A DNA stretch of 64,000 nt from Pleodorina starrii (taxonomy: Eukaryota > Chlorophyta > Chlorophyceae > Chlamydomonadales > Volvocaceae), in NCBI GenBank assembly GCA_030267565.1, contig BRXU01000002.1, forward strand, positions 62,001 through 126,000. Direction: 5' to 3'. This document shows, in pieces, positions 16,220-29,900 of this stretch. The position numbers and the translations under genes are program-made. Position 1 is the first letter of the stretch, and the number at the start of each line of letters is the position of its first letter. A model generated the notes under the pieces. It did not search any database. It worked only from the letters and a program-made list of their open reading frames with translations, and was not told the DNA's origin.

Positions 16220-17913
16220 TTTGCCAACGTTCCCCAATCACAATGGACAACAGGAGTTGACATTGAGCCTGAGTACAGAGTAACTTCTCTCCCGCGTACG
16301 ACGGGTGCTGCATTTGTTTCTGTTCTCTCGATGTGTTCACCTGCGTCATTGTCTTCGGTTTGCAGACGCGTTATAGTGGTTTGGAGTCCTCGGGACATGC
16401 CGACCGAACCTTGCTGTCCCTTCCGGCAAGTGCAGCTAGGTCTCCAATTTCTGCTCGATCATTGTTTGCTCCCACAAGGAGGCAATTCTCAATTTCAAAT
16501 TATGGCAAGCGTTCAGACAAGTCAATGGGTGCAAAGTGAGTCTGTCCTCACCGGTCCGTCCCCCCGGGCGCCCCACGGGACACTTACAAACGCAAGCTCT
16601 CATGCGACAGCGCATTGCCAGTCAATACGTATAAGTAATGGAAACGGTCCGGAAATTGGAAGCAGCCTACAGTAACAGCTAGTATAGCGGGTTTCAGACC
16701 GAAAGGTCCTGCACGCCAGCAAGCAAGGGCCGCCCAGACAGGAACGAGCGGACCCGGGTGTAGGAAAGCACGGAAACTTGCGATCAGGGGAAATGCATGC
16801 AAGACCCGCATGAAACATCTACGTAGACCGCCTGGACACACCTCGTGTCCAGCCAGGGTTAGGCGGAGGGACGCCGCCTCACTAAACGGACTTTGCTCCA
16901 GCTGCGGAAATGCGCGGGGCCCCGCAGCACGGCATGCGAAGGTTGCCCAGCTGGGCCCAGCGGTTTGGGCGCAAATGGGGCATGGGGCTCTTGTCAACCG
17001 TTGCGGCGAGAATCGAGGTGTTGGTTGTCATGAATCCAGGCCTCCCACCTCCTGTAACATTGCAGTGCGCCACTGTCATTTTTAAGGAAAACCCGGACAA
17101 GCGGCCGACAAGCAGATGCCCATTGTGGGTCTTCCCCTGCACCGTCCGTTATGACTGCCTAGGGGGAAGTTGCGGCCTAACCCCGGCTGGATGAGCGCGA
17201 CTTGCTGATTGTGATATCCAGCAAACCCCCGTCCCGTATACGGTCCGAAGGAGGGCAAAAAGCCATGGGACTACAGTATGTTGCCGTTGGTTGCAGAGCC
17301 TTGTGTTGTTGACTGTCAACACTGTTATTTACTGCTTACTGGCCAACATTTCTTGGCCAGCCAACTTGCACATTGGATTGACAGCCACGCCCGGCTATCC
17401 TGCGCTGCATTGCAGTTTGGGAAACTCTGATGCATATTACCCCCCTGCAGAGTCCGTCGTTGTATGTACAATGTGACGGGCTGCAGGGACGGGTCGAACC
17501 CGAGAGGCTGAAGAAGCAGGGGCCTGTGCCCTGCAGACGCTCCTCTGCAGATAGCCGTGCCAACAGCAAACTGCCCAAGCCTCGTACACGCCGCAACTAT
17601 TACCGTGCCCTACTCGACATTACGGCACTCCTAGCAAGCTGCGACACGCCCCCGCACAGCCTCAATCAGACATGCACGTGTGTCATGCGCCGTGTGGTGC
17701 GGCTGCATTGGGCGACCCCACCGCCGTCTCCAGCTCGAGCGAGAGGTGGCAGCTCTCCTATCCTAACACCCACTCTCCTATCCTAACACCCAATCCTACC
17801 CACTCCCTCAGCGCTCACCACTCCGCACCCACAACCCCTGCTCAGAAGTACCTGCCCCTACGCTCCCCGCGCACCGCAGCACATCTAAAAAAACCGCCGC
17901 TCGCCCTATTCAG
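16220..17913. other. Region between V-ATPase A (5') and UTP20 (3')
   Basis: No gene was recognised. It should contain the V-ATPase A promoter and 5' UTR next to 16220, and the UTP20 3' UTR next to 17913. The nearest minus-strand TGTAA after the UTP20 stop is at 16584-16588, which would imply an unusually long 3' UTR (about 1.3 kb), so the UTP20 3' end is unassigned. The stretch at 17750-17890 is C-rich, with CCTATCCTAACACC repeated. Confidence 0.4.
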
Positions 17914-20900
17914 CTAATCCCCACGCGACCGCTTTCCGCCCCCTCCGCCTCCTCCACGGCGCCTGCCCCCGCCCTTGAGGTGCGAGGCGCTGCGCTCCCG
18001 CTTCAGAACCTCCAACTTGCGCTTGCGGCCCTCCGCCTTGCGTGCGTTGTGCCGCAGCCGCGCTGCCGCAGCCGCCGCGGGGTCCAGCATTCCGCGCATC
18101 GCGCTGCGGCGCTTGCGCTCCGACCGCATTCCGCGCACGTGCTCCCGGGCCTTGTTGTACGCCGCCAGCAGCACCTCACTGCCCACCTGGCCCCGAAGGT
18201 GCGCCATCACCTCCTCAGACAGCAGCCGCACGTCCTCGGGCACCCGGCTGCTGGCGGCGTCGGCAGCCACACCGCTGTGGCGCCCCGCGGAGGCCGTCGC
18301 CGCCGCCTCCGAGATGCGGTACAGCGGCCGCAGCAGCACCGGCAGGTGAGGCGCAATGGCCTCTGTGCCCAGCGCCGTGGCGGCGGCGGCAATCCAGCGG
18401 ATAGCGGCGGTGCGCTGGCGGCTGCGGGCCCACCGGGCGTCGTCGGCGAGGCGGGCCATGCGGCGCACCAGGCCGCGTAGCGTGAAGGCGCGCCGCTGCA
18501 CCTGATCCGCCATGCTGACGTCATCACCCACGTCATCCGCCTCGTCCTCCGCCGCGCCTTCGCCCCCGCCTCCGCCATCCTCCCCCTCGTTGCCGTCCTC
18601 CGCCCCCTCGTCATCACCCACAGCGCCGTCGCCGTCCTCGTCACCTTCGCCCTCGTCGCCCGTGCCCGCCCGATGCTCCTCGGCGTCGTCCTCGTCAGCA
18701 CCTTCGTCGGCCTCCTCGCCGTTGGCGGCCGCGCTTGCCGCGGCCGCCCCAGCTCGCCGCCGCTTGTGATTCTGCGGCGGTCGATCGTCTTCTTGTTGCG
18801 CCTGCCCGTTCCCCGCCCGCTGCTGTGTCCCCTCGCCCGACTCGCGGCTGAGGTGCACGGACAGGTTGACGAGGCACTTGACAGCCTACGACGGGAGGAC
18901 GGGAGAAACGGGGTAATGGTTAGGCAGGTGGAAACGATTGATGACGGGGATTCATGCCACGCCCAAGAGAAAAGCCAAATCAATGACGCGGACAGGACAT
19001 AAGTTCCCACTTCCTTGCCCCTGCTCGGACGCATACACGCTCTCCCGCACGCTCCCCCGCACCCCCGCGCACCTGCAGGCACGTCGCGTCGTCCGCCGCC
19101 TCGCACTCGAGCTGCAGAAAGAACGCAAACGCCAGCTGCCCGGGCCGGCCCGGCCGCGCCGCCATCAGGCCGCCGCACACGCGCGGCGCCGCCAGGCCGT
19201 ACCCCACCAGCCGCGCCGCCGCCTTGCGCACCCACATGTGGCGGTGCAGCAGCAACCGAATGACCGCCTCCCACATCCCGGGGACCAGCGGCGAGGCGAG
19301 CTGCTGCTGCTGCTGCTGGCCCTCATGTCCAGACCGACCCGTGGGCCACGTCAGCGCGCTGCTGGCCTGCGCCGCCACCTTCTCCAGTAGCACCAGGCAG
19401 TAGTAGGCCTCCTGCCAGCCGGGGCAGGCGGCCTCCGACTCGGCCGACTCGTCATCGTGGGAGGGCGAGGAGGGGTCGTCCAACCCGTCCACACCCCGCA
19501 CAGCCTGCGTCCGTGGGGGATGCGGTGCGACAGGGTTGGCCTTCAAGTGCCGGCAAGGAAAGTTGGGGGCTGCTGCAGCTGTTCCGCTTCGTCTCCTGCC
19601 CAACTCTACGGCCATATGTGGTGCATACGAGGCAGCACGTCCCTCAGGCAAGCCGCATGTGCCCCACAACCACAACCACAATCACAACCGCGAAACTTCC
19701 GCATCGCTGCGGTTCCAGGGGGCGCACCTGGCGTTCCAGGATCCGCAGCAGTCCGGGCGCCACCTCCGCCAGCCTCCGCCCGAACTTGGCGCCCTCGACC
19801 TCCGCCACATAGCCCAGGGTCTGGGCCGCGGCGCGACGCAGTGCCGCGTCCTGCGCGCTGCCCGCCCCGCCCCCGCCCCGCTCCATCCATGCCCGGCAGT
19901 AGGCGACGGCCTTGTCCAGCTGCGGCGCCTCCAGTCGGCCCAGCAGAGCTCGGATCACCTCACCGGCGGCTGCTCGGGCCTTGGGGGAGGTGTCGCTCAC
20001 CAGTCGCACCACCAGCGGCATCAGTAGCATGTCAGCCTGGGCCTGCAAGGTTTTAGGGTTTTAGGCGAGACGGGGGAGCGGAAGGTGAGGAAAATTGAAG
20101 GAGGGTTAGGAGCGGGAGGGAACGGAGAATTCGAGGAGGAGAATACCGGTAAAGAAAAGGCAAGAAGGGTTGAGGAAAAGCGGCGGGTAGGCGGCACGGG
20201 CACGGAATTGGCGGGCCACGAAGGGCCGGAAACGAAAGGGTTTTGGGCCGCCCCCACCCACCCGCCCCCTCCCCCACCAACCCCCCCACCTGCAGCACCT
20301 CCAGAGGGAACTTGGCCACCACCTGACCCAACATGTCCAGAACCGCCAGCCGCCCGCTCTCGTACTCGTACTCCAAGTTGGCTAGCAGGAAGCCCACGTG
20401 CTGACGCAGCCGCGCGGGCCCCAGAGGGAAGTCCAACAGGAACTGCAGCAGCGCCACCCCGCAGGCGGACCGCACCGGCGCCGCCTGGCTGCGAACCATG
20501 ATGGCCTGCACACGGTCCATCACGTCGTACACCTCGGGTACGACAACCCGCCTGCCCAGCAGCGCGCGCAGCAGGCCAAACGCCGTCGGCTGCGCGCCCG
20601 CCTCCCCCAGGTCCTCAAACGCCCAACGCAACAGGAAGCGCAACTGCGCGGTGGTGGGCTGATAGGCCTGGCAGTCCCGCAGCAGGGCGGCCAACAGCCG
20701 GAAGCACTCCTGCGCGATGGGGTGCCGAATGTTGGGCACCTTCTTCAGGAGAGCAGTCAGCGCGGCGCCGGCGGCCGGTGCCGCAGCCGCCAGGCCCGGC
20801 AGCGGCAGCGGCACCAGGTGCGCAAGCGTGCGCAGCGCCAGACTCACGCAGCCGGAATGCCGACTGCGCAGCGAGCGCACCAGCAGCGGCAGCGCCGGAT

Positions 20901-23900
20901 CCAGCAGCGCCATCAGATCCGGCGAGCGGCCCGTCAGCGCGCCGCGCTTCACACCGCTGTGCAGCAGCGTCAGGCAAAACTCAAGGACCAGCGTCTCGTG
21001 CAGTGCGGCGCGCTCCGCGACGGCGTCGCCAGAGGCGCCAGCGGCGGCGGCGGCTGCCGCCGCGGCCGCGGCGGCGGCCGGCGCGAGGCCGGCGGCGGCG
21101 CTGACGGCGGGGCCCACGGCGGCCTTGGCACGCGCCCGGGCATCCTCCTCGCGGGTGAGGCAGCCCTCCATGACGCCAACCACCAGGGCCATAATCTGAA
21201 ATATACGAGGGCGGAGAGCGGAAGGGAGGGAGCGGCGGGTAACCGGAGGGGCGGGCGAAAGGGCGGGTCAGGGACTCGGGGGCGGTGGGATTAAAAATTC
21301 GGTGTGGGCGTAGCAAATGGAAAGACCCGTGATCAGCAGCCAGCCAACTACCGGCCGCCGCATGTCCCGGCATTCCCATCAATGAAATAACTCATCATCA
21401 GTACGACACTCCCAACTGATGGTCTTCCCCCTTACATCGAAACCCAGAGCAGATCATCTTTGCCACCGCTCCCAAACCCGACCCCGACCCCGCCCCGCCG
21501 CGCACCTGCTTGGGTCCCGCGGTGGGGTTGTTCCTCACGCCCCTTGCCGCGAACTGCAGCAGCTGCACCAACTTGGCGCGCACCGAGGGCTGTCCCGCCA
21601 GGTGCAGTCGGTCGGTGACGGCGCTGAGCAGCATCCGCATGTGGGTGGAGAAGGTGACGGCGGAGGCAAGCAGCTGGTAGGCCTCGTTGGCGCGGCAGCG
21701 CTTGGCCTCCTTGTACTGGGCGGCGAAGTGGGTCGCCTCCTTGGCCTCCGAAACCTGAGAGGGCAGGGGAGGTTTTAGACACGTGTCTGAATCAGCAGGC
21801 CGCAGACTTCAAATCCAAATAAAAAAGGTAGGGCATGGTTCGGTCCGGTGTGCGCTAACTGCCATTGTGGGACTCAAGAGGCGGTGCTTGACCAGTGAAG
21901 GCGCCGATCAAGCCGGGGCGTGCGGGGAGGCGTGCGTATGGCGGCACGAACCTCAACCGATATGGTGGCGGGCTGCCCCACAGCGCAACAACCAGCTGCC
22001 ATGTGGCCCAATCCTTCCGAGCCCAGGGCCCCAAGTCCCCAACCCTCCAGGAACCGCACCCCAGCGTGCCGCACCCTCTTTAGCTGGTGCATGGAACCGC
22101 ACCCCCATCCCACCTCCCCACCTCCCCATCCCACCCAGCCACCCACCTCCCCGAATAGGTCCGCCTCAATGAGCGGCAGACACAGCTCCAAACTCTCATC
22201 CAGGACGCCCACCGCCCCCTCCTCCTCTGCCTCCTCCGGCGCTCCCGCAGCATCATCATCATCCATATCGTACCCCGACGGCGCCGCCGCCGCCGCCGCG
22301 TCGTCGCCGCCAGCAGGCTCCGCCACCGCCGCCGCCGCTGCCGCCGCGGCGCTCTCCCCGTGCGCCACCTTGACCACCGCCTCCAGTACGGCATGCAGCG
22401 TGTAACCAATCACGTGCGCCGTGAAACCGCGGTCAGGCAGCGAGGCGCGCAGCACGTGGCATGCGTACGGCACGTAGCGCGGCCCCAGCTCCGCCATCAT
22501 AGACACCAGCACGGCGCGCGCGTCGTCGCGGATACGTTGGAAGCGGCAGCGCAGAAGATTGGATACGCCCTGCAGCGCGCGAGGAAGCTCCGCCCGCTCC
22601 GCCGCCGGCGGCAGCAGCTTGAGCAGCTTCACCAGCGCCAGAGCCACGGGGGCCCGCACGCTGGCCGCCTCCTCGTCCTCGCCGCGCTTGCGCTCCACCA
22701 GTTGTTCGTGCAGGGCGGGCAGGATGCGGACCATCAGCGAGCGCTGCACCGCGGCGGCCTCTGCAGCGGCGTCCACCACCGCCCCGGCCTCGCCCTCGTC
22801 CTCCTCCTCCTCATCATCATGCTCTGCACCACCACCACCACCAAGCCGCTTCTGGCCGCTGCGCTGCTGCTGCTGCTGCTGCTGACTCGCCGCCGCACCC
22901 CCACCAGCAGCCGCCGCTCCGGCCCCGCCCTCCTCCTCCTCGGTCTCCGGCAGCGCAAAGTGGAAGTTGTCCAGAATGGAGCACACCGCCCGGATGAGCG
23001 GCTTGGCGGGCCGAGCCCTCATCAGCCGCATAAACTGATTGAGTAGCTGCTCGTACTGCGGCCAGGCCAGCAGCCGAGCCACGGCCCCCAGCGAGGTGAT
23101 GGCGGCGTCCGTCACGTTGGCCTCCTTGTCGACATCAGACTGCTTCTTGTCGTGAGCGCGCGCGTCGCGGCCCGCTCCGGAACCGGTTCCGGAGCCCTCC
23201 TCGATGAACTGCTGCAGCAGCGGTGCGATCACGTCCATGAGACAGCGACCCAGAGGGGGCGGGGCAGGACAAGAAGGAGGAGGAGGGGAGGGCGGTGTGG
23301 AGGAGGTGGCGGTGGTGTCGGGGGAGGCGAGGGCGGTGGTGGTGGTGGTACCGGCTTCTTGGGCCTTGAGCAGCTTGGTGAGTTTGGTCAGGGCGCGAGT
23401 TCGCCTGCGGCCAAGCACCCGGGCGAGGGGGAGGGCGACTTGGGATATGTGGGGCTTGGAGGACGAGGGGAGGCAGGGTGCTGGGGCTGGCGGTGAACTC
23501 GCGGCAATCGTTCGGTTGGGTGCGGGTGCGATGGCGGTTGCGGCAAAGGCGGTTGGGGCGCGGGAGGGCACCCTGAATTCCCCGAGTTTGACGGCGGCGT
23601 GGAGTGGAGGGAGCAGCAGGGCCACCCGTTCACCCGCGGACTGGCATCAGAGATTTTGATTTTCATTGTACGATAGCGGATCATATCCCGCCGTTCAAGA
23701 TGCTTTCTTCATCATCTGCCGGTCCGGTTGAGGCAAACCTCACCCAGTCCCAGTCCCAGTCCCAATCCCTCCCACTCTAAGTCCCTCCCGGTCCAGGTTA
23801 TCGCCGCGGTGACCTCCGGACTGCAGCACGCATGCGTCTTTTGACAGGCCCTCACGGATCCCACACCCAAAGCGATGCACAAACTGCAGACCCCACCAAT

Positions 23901-26900
23901 TGAACTGGACAGTTTGGAGCAGGCAGCGCCAGGGCGCCACCGCGGTGTGATTAAGGCATCAGAGATTTTGATTTTCACTGTACGGTAGCGGATCATGTTC
24001 CGCCGATCAAGTGTGTTTCTTCATCATCTGCCATCACCGCAGCCGCACCTACCGCTATCGACAATTTGTACGACTGCTGGGAGATATGACACTTCCGATG
24101 AGATATGACACTTCAAATGTACTCCATGAGACTCGACCCCGCGCCGCAGTATCTACTCGCAAGGGGACAGCCTCTTGCAATCATCATCGGTGCATCTGTT
24201 GACCTCGAACATCCATTTTGCACTATGCCTGCCCGCCCCCAACCAGCCAACCAACCGCCAACCCAGGGTTCCACCCACCCACCCATCCACACCCACCCAC
24301 CCACCCCACCTCACCTGTGGCTCTGCAGGTGCGCAATGTTGTGGAAAAAGTCCGTCTCCACATCGTCCGACAGCAGTGCCGCCAGGTCCCCGAAGCGGTG
24401 CGGCAGCCCCACCACAAGCCCCCGCAGCAGCGTCAGGTGCTCCTGCCGTACCGCCAGACTTGGGGAGACCAGCTGGCTCTTGATCTGCGGGTACAGCACT
24501 CGGCCCGTCAGCCGCAACAGACTGTCGGGGGAGTCAGCCGCGCCAGCAGCTTCCGCCGCCGCCAGCGCCTCCACCAGGTTTCCCAGCGCCGCCGCCGCCG
24601 CCTGCCTCAGCGCCAGGTCAGCCGCGTTTCGCAAGTCGTACAGTCCAGTCAGCAGCAACGGCAGCGCCTGCAGGCGGTCCATGCCGCTCCACGCCGCCGC
24701 GCTCAACTTGACGTACGCCGCCATGCGCCTGTCGTAGTCGATCTCGTCCAGGGAGGCCGGCGACCAGGCGGTGAGCTCCGCCAGCAGCGCCGCCGGCTGG
24801 GACATGCGGGGCAGCAGGGCGGCCACTGCGCCGTACGCCGCCGCCAGCTGAGATCGTGCCTCCCGGCCGGTCAGGCGGATGGCCCACATGGACATCGACT
24901 CGCAGTACCTGGCAGTGGGGGGGGACGTGGGGATGAGGGGGTGAGGGGATAAGGGGGTGAGGGGATGAGGGGCAGGGAGGCAGGGCATGAGGACGGTACT
25001 ACATGGATCAATTCTCAAAGCCGGAGCTCCGATTACGGCCAAGTGTACGTACGAGAGGAAAGGAGGACTTGACAGTTGGTGGTTGTGGTCGTTGCGGCAG
25101 GGGCGGCAGGGGCAAGTGGAACCCGCACTTCACCGCAGCAGGGCACACGGGGCTGGTCCGCCGGCGTGCCACACCCGGCCCCCATCCCCCCATCATCCCC
25201 CCCATCACCCCACCGCCGCCTCACCTCTCCACGGATGCGTCCGGCAGCTCCCCCGGCTTCAACCGCCCCCACAGGGCCGCCAGTGCCCCCAGGGCCCGGC
25301 TGATGCCCGCCTCGTCCAGTCGACCCGCACCCTTACCCGAGGAGCGCTGACGCAGACTGCGGGCGCCTGCTCGGTCAGGCAGGGCGGACAGGGCGGAAAC
25401 AAAACGGATCGAGGACCAGGGGTTATTTTGCGTGTGTGTACATGTGTATGCGGAGAGTGGGATTGGAGAGGGGTGTAGTTGAGTGATATGCAAGAGCAGG
25501 GGGAGGATGTAATGCTTGTGCCCAGTGTGCGCGGTGGTCCGCGGTGGTGCGATCACCTGCCGCAGAGGTCCCCGCAGTGGTGCAAGGACAGCCGGTGAGG
25601 GAGGGAGGGAGGTGGCGGAGGAGGAGCCATTCGCTGTGTGGGGTTCCGCAGAGCGGTGGAGCGGTTGTCTGTCCTTCTCCCTTCGCTTCCGGGCTCAGAA
25701 GGAGCTTCGGTGTAAGAGTTTCAACACGTACGCATTCAGACGACGGTGAAATAAAGAATTACTCATCACCGCCCGGATCAGGAAGGGGACATAGTCGGGA
25801 AGGGAAGAGGGTTGGACCGTCCGCAGCAGGTCACGCAGCAACAAAAGGAGGTAGATGTGCGCGCCCTTCCGGAGATCGGGCGGCAGAGGCAGCCGCGGGG
25901 AAGTAAAGACGGATGAGACCGCAGCGGGGAAGGGGGGGAGAACGGTAGGGGGCTGTGGCCGGACTGGGTGCACGTGGGTACGGCCATAGCTATGCCAGCA
26001 GAAGCGCAGCAGAGGCGGCGCTTTCCTGCGCAGTGCAACGGGTGTAAGAGCACTCTCCTTCGCTTCCGGGCTCAGAAGGAGCTTCGGTGTAGGAGTAAAG
26101 TTTCAACACGTCCGCATTCAGACGACGGTGAAATAAAGAATTACTCATCACCGCCCGGATCAGGAACGTGTGCCGCAGTGGGTGGGAGGCGCAGGGGGGC
26201 GCTCCTCTAGACGTGAGACATCCGAGCTGCGACACTCAAAAGGCGCATGGGGCTGGAGGCGGCCCGCGGACCCGTCCCGGCAATGCAATAATGCAGTGCT
26301 GTGCGAGTGCAGCTTCGTGTGGCGGTGTGATCCACGTATAGGCCGGAGCCCGTAACCGGTAAAACAACAGGCGGCAGCGGCGGCATTGCGCAATCCACAG
26401 AGGTGCTCAGAAGGAGCTTCGGTGTAGAGATGATTTTCAACACGTCCGCGTTCAGACGACGGTGAAATGTGTAATACATCATCATTGCACCTCCGGGAAG
26501 GCGCACCGCGCGCATGCACCCCGCTCGCTTCCGTACATCTTACGTTCTCCATGCAAAGTGCGACACCAGCCGCAGCTGGTATGCACACACAGAGGCCGAA
26601 CTGTGCGCAGGACTCAGCAGGCAGGGCGGGTGCGTGCGTGTCGACAGCCTTCCTCCCAGCGCCCTCCTCCTTCCTTCCCCTCCTTCCCTTCCCTTCCCTT
26701 CCCTTCTCCTCCAGAACCGCGGCTCAGCAAACGGTGTAGGATTGTGTTTCTCGTCACGTGTCAATCGGACGACGGTGAAATTAAAGGTTTGCTCATCACA
26801 GCCGCCCAGCCTCCCCTCCCCTGTCCCACAAGCATCATCACGGCAAACGCGACGGCCGCCTCTGCCCGTCTGTCCCAGAGCCGGGTCCCGCACCCCCGGT

Positions 26901-29900
26901 TTGCAGATCAGCTCCCACATGCCCCTAAAACCCTAAAACCCCCTCCAGCACACGCCCACCCCAGACAGGGGGGTTGTATCTGAGTGCAATGTGAAGCTGG
27001 TACTGCTTGCAGCCTCCAGGCCAGACAGGGCCGTCTCCGTCTCCGCTGCGCTATCTTCTTATTACCCCCCAGGGCCACCCCCTCACGCGCTCACCGGCCT
27101 GTGTGAGCAGCGCCACGAGCGAGTCCGCCAGACTGCGAGCCAGGTCCGCATCCGCCACGAAGCCGCCCAGCCGCTCCAAGATGGCCAACTCGCGGTGCGC
27201 GGTGGCGGTGGGCGAGCGACGACGCCGGGGGCCGCCCTGCGCCGCAAGATGTAGCCACACAGCCACATACATACATGGAGGGCATCGCAAGATAGCGTTT
27301 CAAGGAGGGATGGGGCGGCAGCGGGGGTAAAGTGAAAAATAGCCCTAATTGGCACAGGGCTGACAAGGCTGAAGCGCAAAGGCGATAGCAGTGCGCCGCA
27401 CCCAATGAGCCAGAGGCGCTGACAATGACCCCACGGCTAGGACAACAACCGACAAGGGTTTGTCGGTTGCTATGAATGGGTCCGGCAGGGCCGCAGCTGC
27501 ATTCAGCGCCACGACCGCAGTGCCCCCACAGGGCCCCGCCGCTGCCCCCGCCAACCTACCCGGCCTCCCCTGCCTCCTCTGCCGCCTCCTCCGCCGCCTC
27601 CTCCGCCGCCTCCCTGCTGCTGCCAGCTGTCCGCAATGACCACGTGCAGCGCCCTCAGCACATCGGGCAGCCAGGGCAGCAGCACCCGCCGCAGCAGCCG
27701 CTCACCGCAGCCCAACACCGCATCCAGCACGTCCAGCACCGTGGCCCTGAAGACAGGGGGAGAGACGGGGGAGAGGGCAAAAGCGGGAGAGGGGACATTG
27801 GGGCGTCGCAAGGCACGAAGCGCGTTCAGGCCAGGTATTCACAACACGTGGGGGGGGGGGGGTGACACCCAGTGGGACACGTGCGCGGCCTCCACACTCA
27901 AGGCTTCGGAGGTGCTCAGAAGGAGCTTCGGTGTAGAGATGATTTTCAACACGTCCGCATTCAGACGACGGTGAAATGTGTAATACTCATCATCATTGCA
28001 CCTCCGGAGGAAAGCACACCGCCTGGGTGCCCGCTAACTAACTAACCAACTACCGCAACTAACCCCCTGGTGCCCCCCTCCCTGGACTCCGCGAGGGTGC
28101 ACCAGCCGGGTGTCCCAACAGCCACCCATTGCCACCCCTCGGTCGGGTCGGGTCTCCTTCGCCCCGGAAGGGAGAACCCCCATACAAGCAGAGCGGCGTG
28201 GCGAGAAGGCCCTGACCAGCACCAGAATACCCCATCCGCCCAAGCGCCACGTGGCCACCCAATCCGCCCTCCTCCCCCCTCCCCCCCATACACCCCAATC
28301 CGCCCCCTCCCCTCGCCCCCACCCACCTGACCACTTCGGAGCACCGCCCGGAGCTCAGCATCGCCACCACTCCGCGAACCAGAGAGCTGCCCAGACCCGC
28401 CTCCTGCCACTCCTCCTTGACCACACCACCCTCGTCGCCCTCCTCCTCCTCGCCACCGCCACCGCCATCCGCCTCCATGGGCTCAGACGCACCGCCGCCG
28501 CCGGCGCCGTGAACGCCGCGTGCGGCTGCTGCGATGGCGGCTGCCGAGCTCGCCACCGCGGACGCCGGCTTCACGAGCGACAGAGTGGCATCCGGCACTG
28601 AAGCCATGTCCCCCAGCACCCGGGCCAGTCCGGGGCTGAGCGACAGCGACAACACGCACTCCAGCAGCGCCGGCTCCTTGCTGCTGGCCGCCTCCAGCTG
28701 CAGCCGCGGAATGAGCGGCTGCACCGCCCGCAGGAACACGCCCCACATCTGGTTGTAGTCGGCCGAGGGGGAGGCGGGGAAGCGCAGCCACACCTGGGCC
28801 AGGAGACGCAGCGCAGAGGAGCGGACCTCCCGGTGGCGCTCCAGGGGGGAAGCAGCAGCGCCCTCGCCAGCCGCCGCACCGTCTCTCGCACCGCCCTTGT
28901 CCTCGTCATCCTCGTCCTCGTCATCCTCCTCGGAGCTGGCCCCTTTGGAGTCGCCGTCGCGCTGCTCATCCGCCGCTGCCCGCTTCCCTACGCCGCCGCG
29001 CGCCTGCTTGCGAGCCTTCCGCTTAGCGGCTCCTGCGTCGGCGGCGGCGGCTCCGGCTTCCTCCACGCCGCCACCCTCGCCCTCCGCCTCCTCCCCGTCG
29101 TCCTCCTCCTCCTCTTCTTCCGCATCAGAGGACGGCTCACCCTCCTCCTCCTCGTGCCCCACCGCGCCGTTCTCCAGGAGCGCCTCCTTGTCCGCCTCCT
29201 TGTCCGCTGCAGCGGCCCCCCCTGCTGCAGTCTGCTCCGGCGCTGCCCCGTCAGCGATTGCGGCGGTGGCCGTGTGGAGCAGTCTCAGGCTGATGGCCAG
29301 CAGCACCGGCAAGAAGGGCTCCACTCCGTGGCCCAGGTGCGACAAAAGGTCCTCAACTGGGCGGGGAGGGGCGGAGTGGAGTGGAGCAGGAAGGGGCGGG
29401 GGTCAATGGGTTGGGCAGAAAGGGAGCAAAGCACCGAGCTAAGCTACTACGCGGCACCCCATAAGAGACAAAGAGAGAGATATCAACACATGGGCGTGCT
29501 TTCCGCGTGCATGCATGCATGCACGGCGCCTGCGGGGCATTCTCACGCGCGCCATTTCCCTGAATTCCCCAGCCCAGAGCCCTCACCCGCACCCACATGC
29601 GTTCAAGAAGCCCACTTTGCGGCGGGCCGGCAGCGCATCCAGCGCCCCTTGCTCCACCGCCGCCAGCCACCAGCCCAACCCCCGGCCCAGCATCGGCGCA
29701 CTCCACCAGGGCGGGGGAAGAAGCCGGAAGCGGTCCAACTCAGCAGCAGCAGCCGCAGCGGCGGCGCCGCCGGCGCGCGGCTCCTCCCCCTCCCCCGCCT
29801 CCGCCGCCTCCGGCTGCGCAAAGGCGGCCGCCATGGGCTCCAGCAGGAGCTCCAGGAGGGGCCTCAGCTCGGCGGGTCGGAGGGAGGCCAGGAAGTTGAG

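Noticed and set aside
25990..26235. Minus-strand frames with FLIRAVMSNSLFHRRLN repeated in several places
   Set aside because: This apparent conserved peptide comes from the repeated intronic element (copies A, B), not from a gene family.
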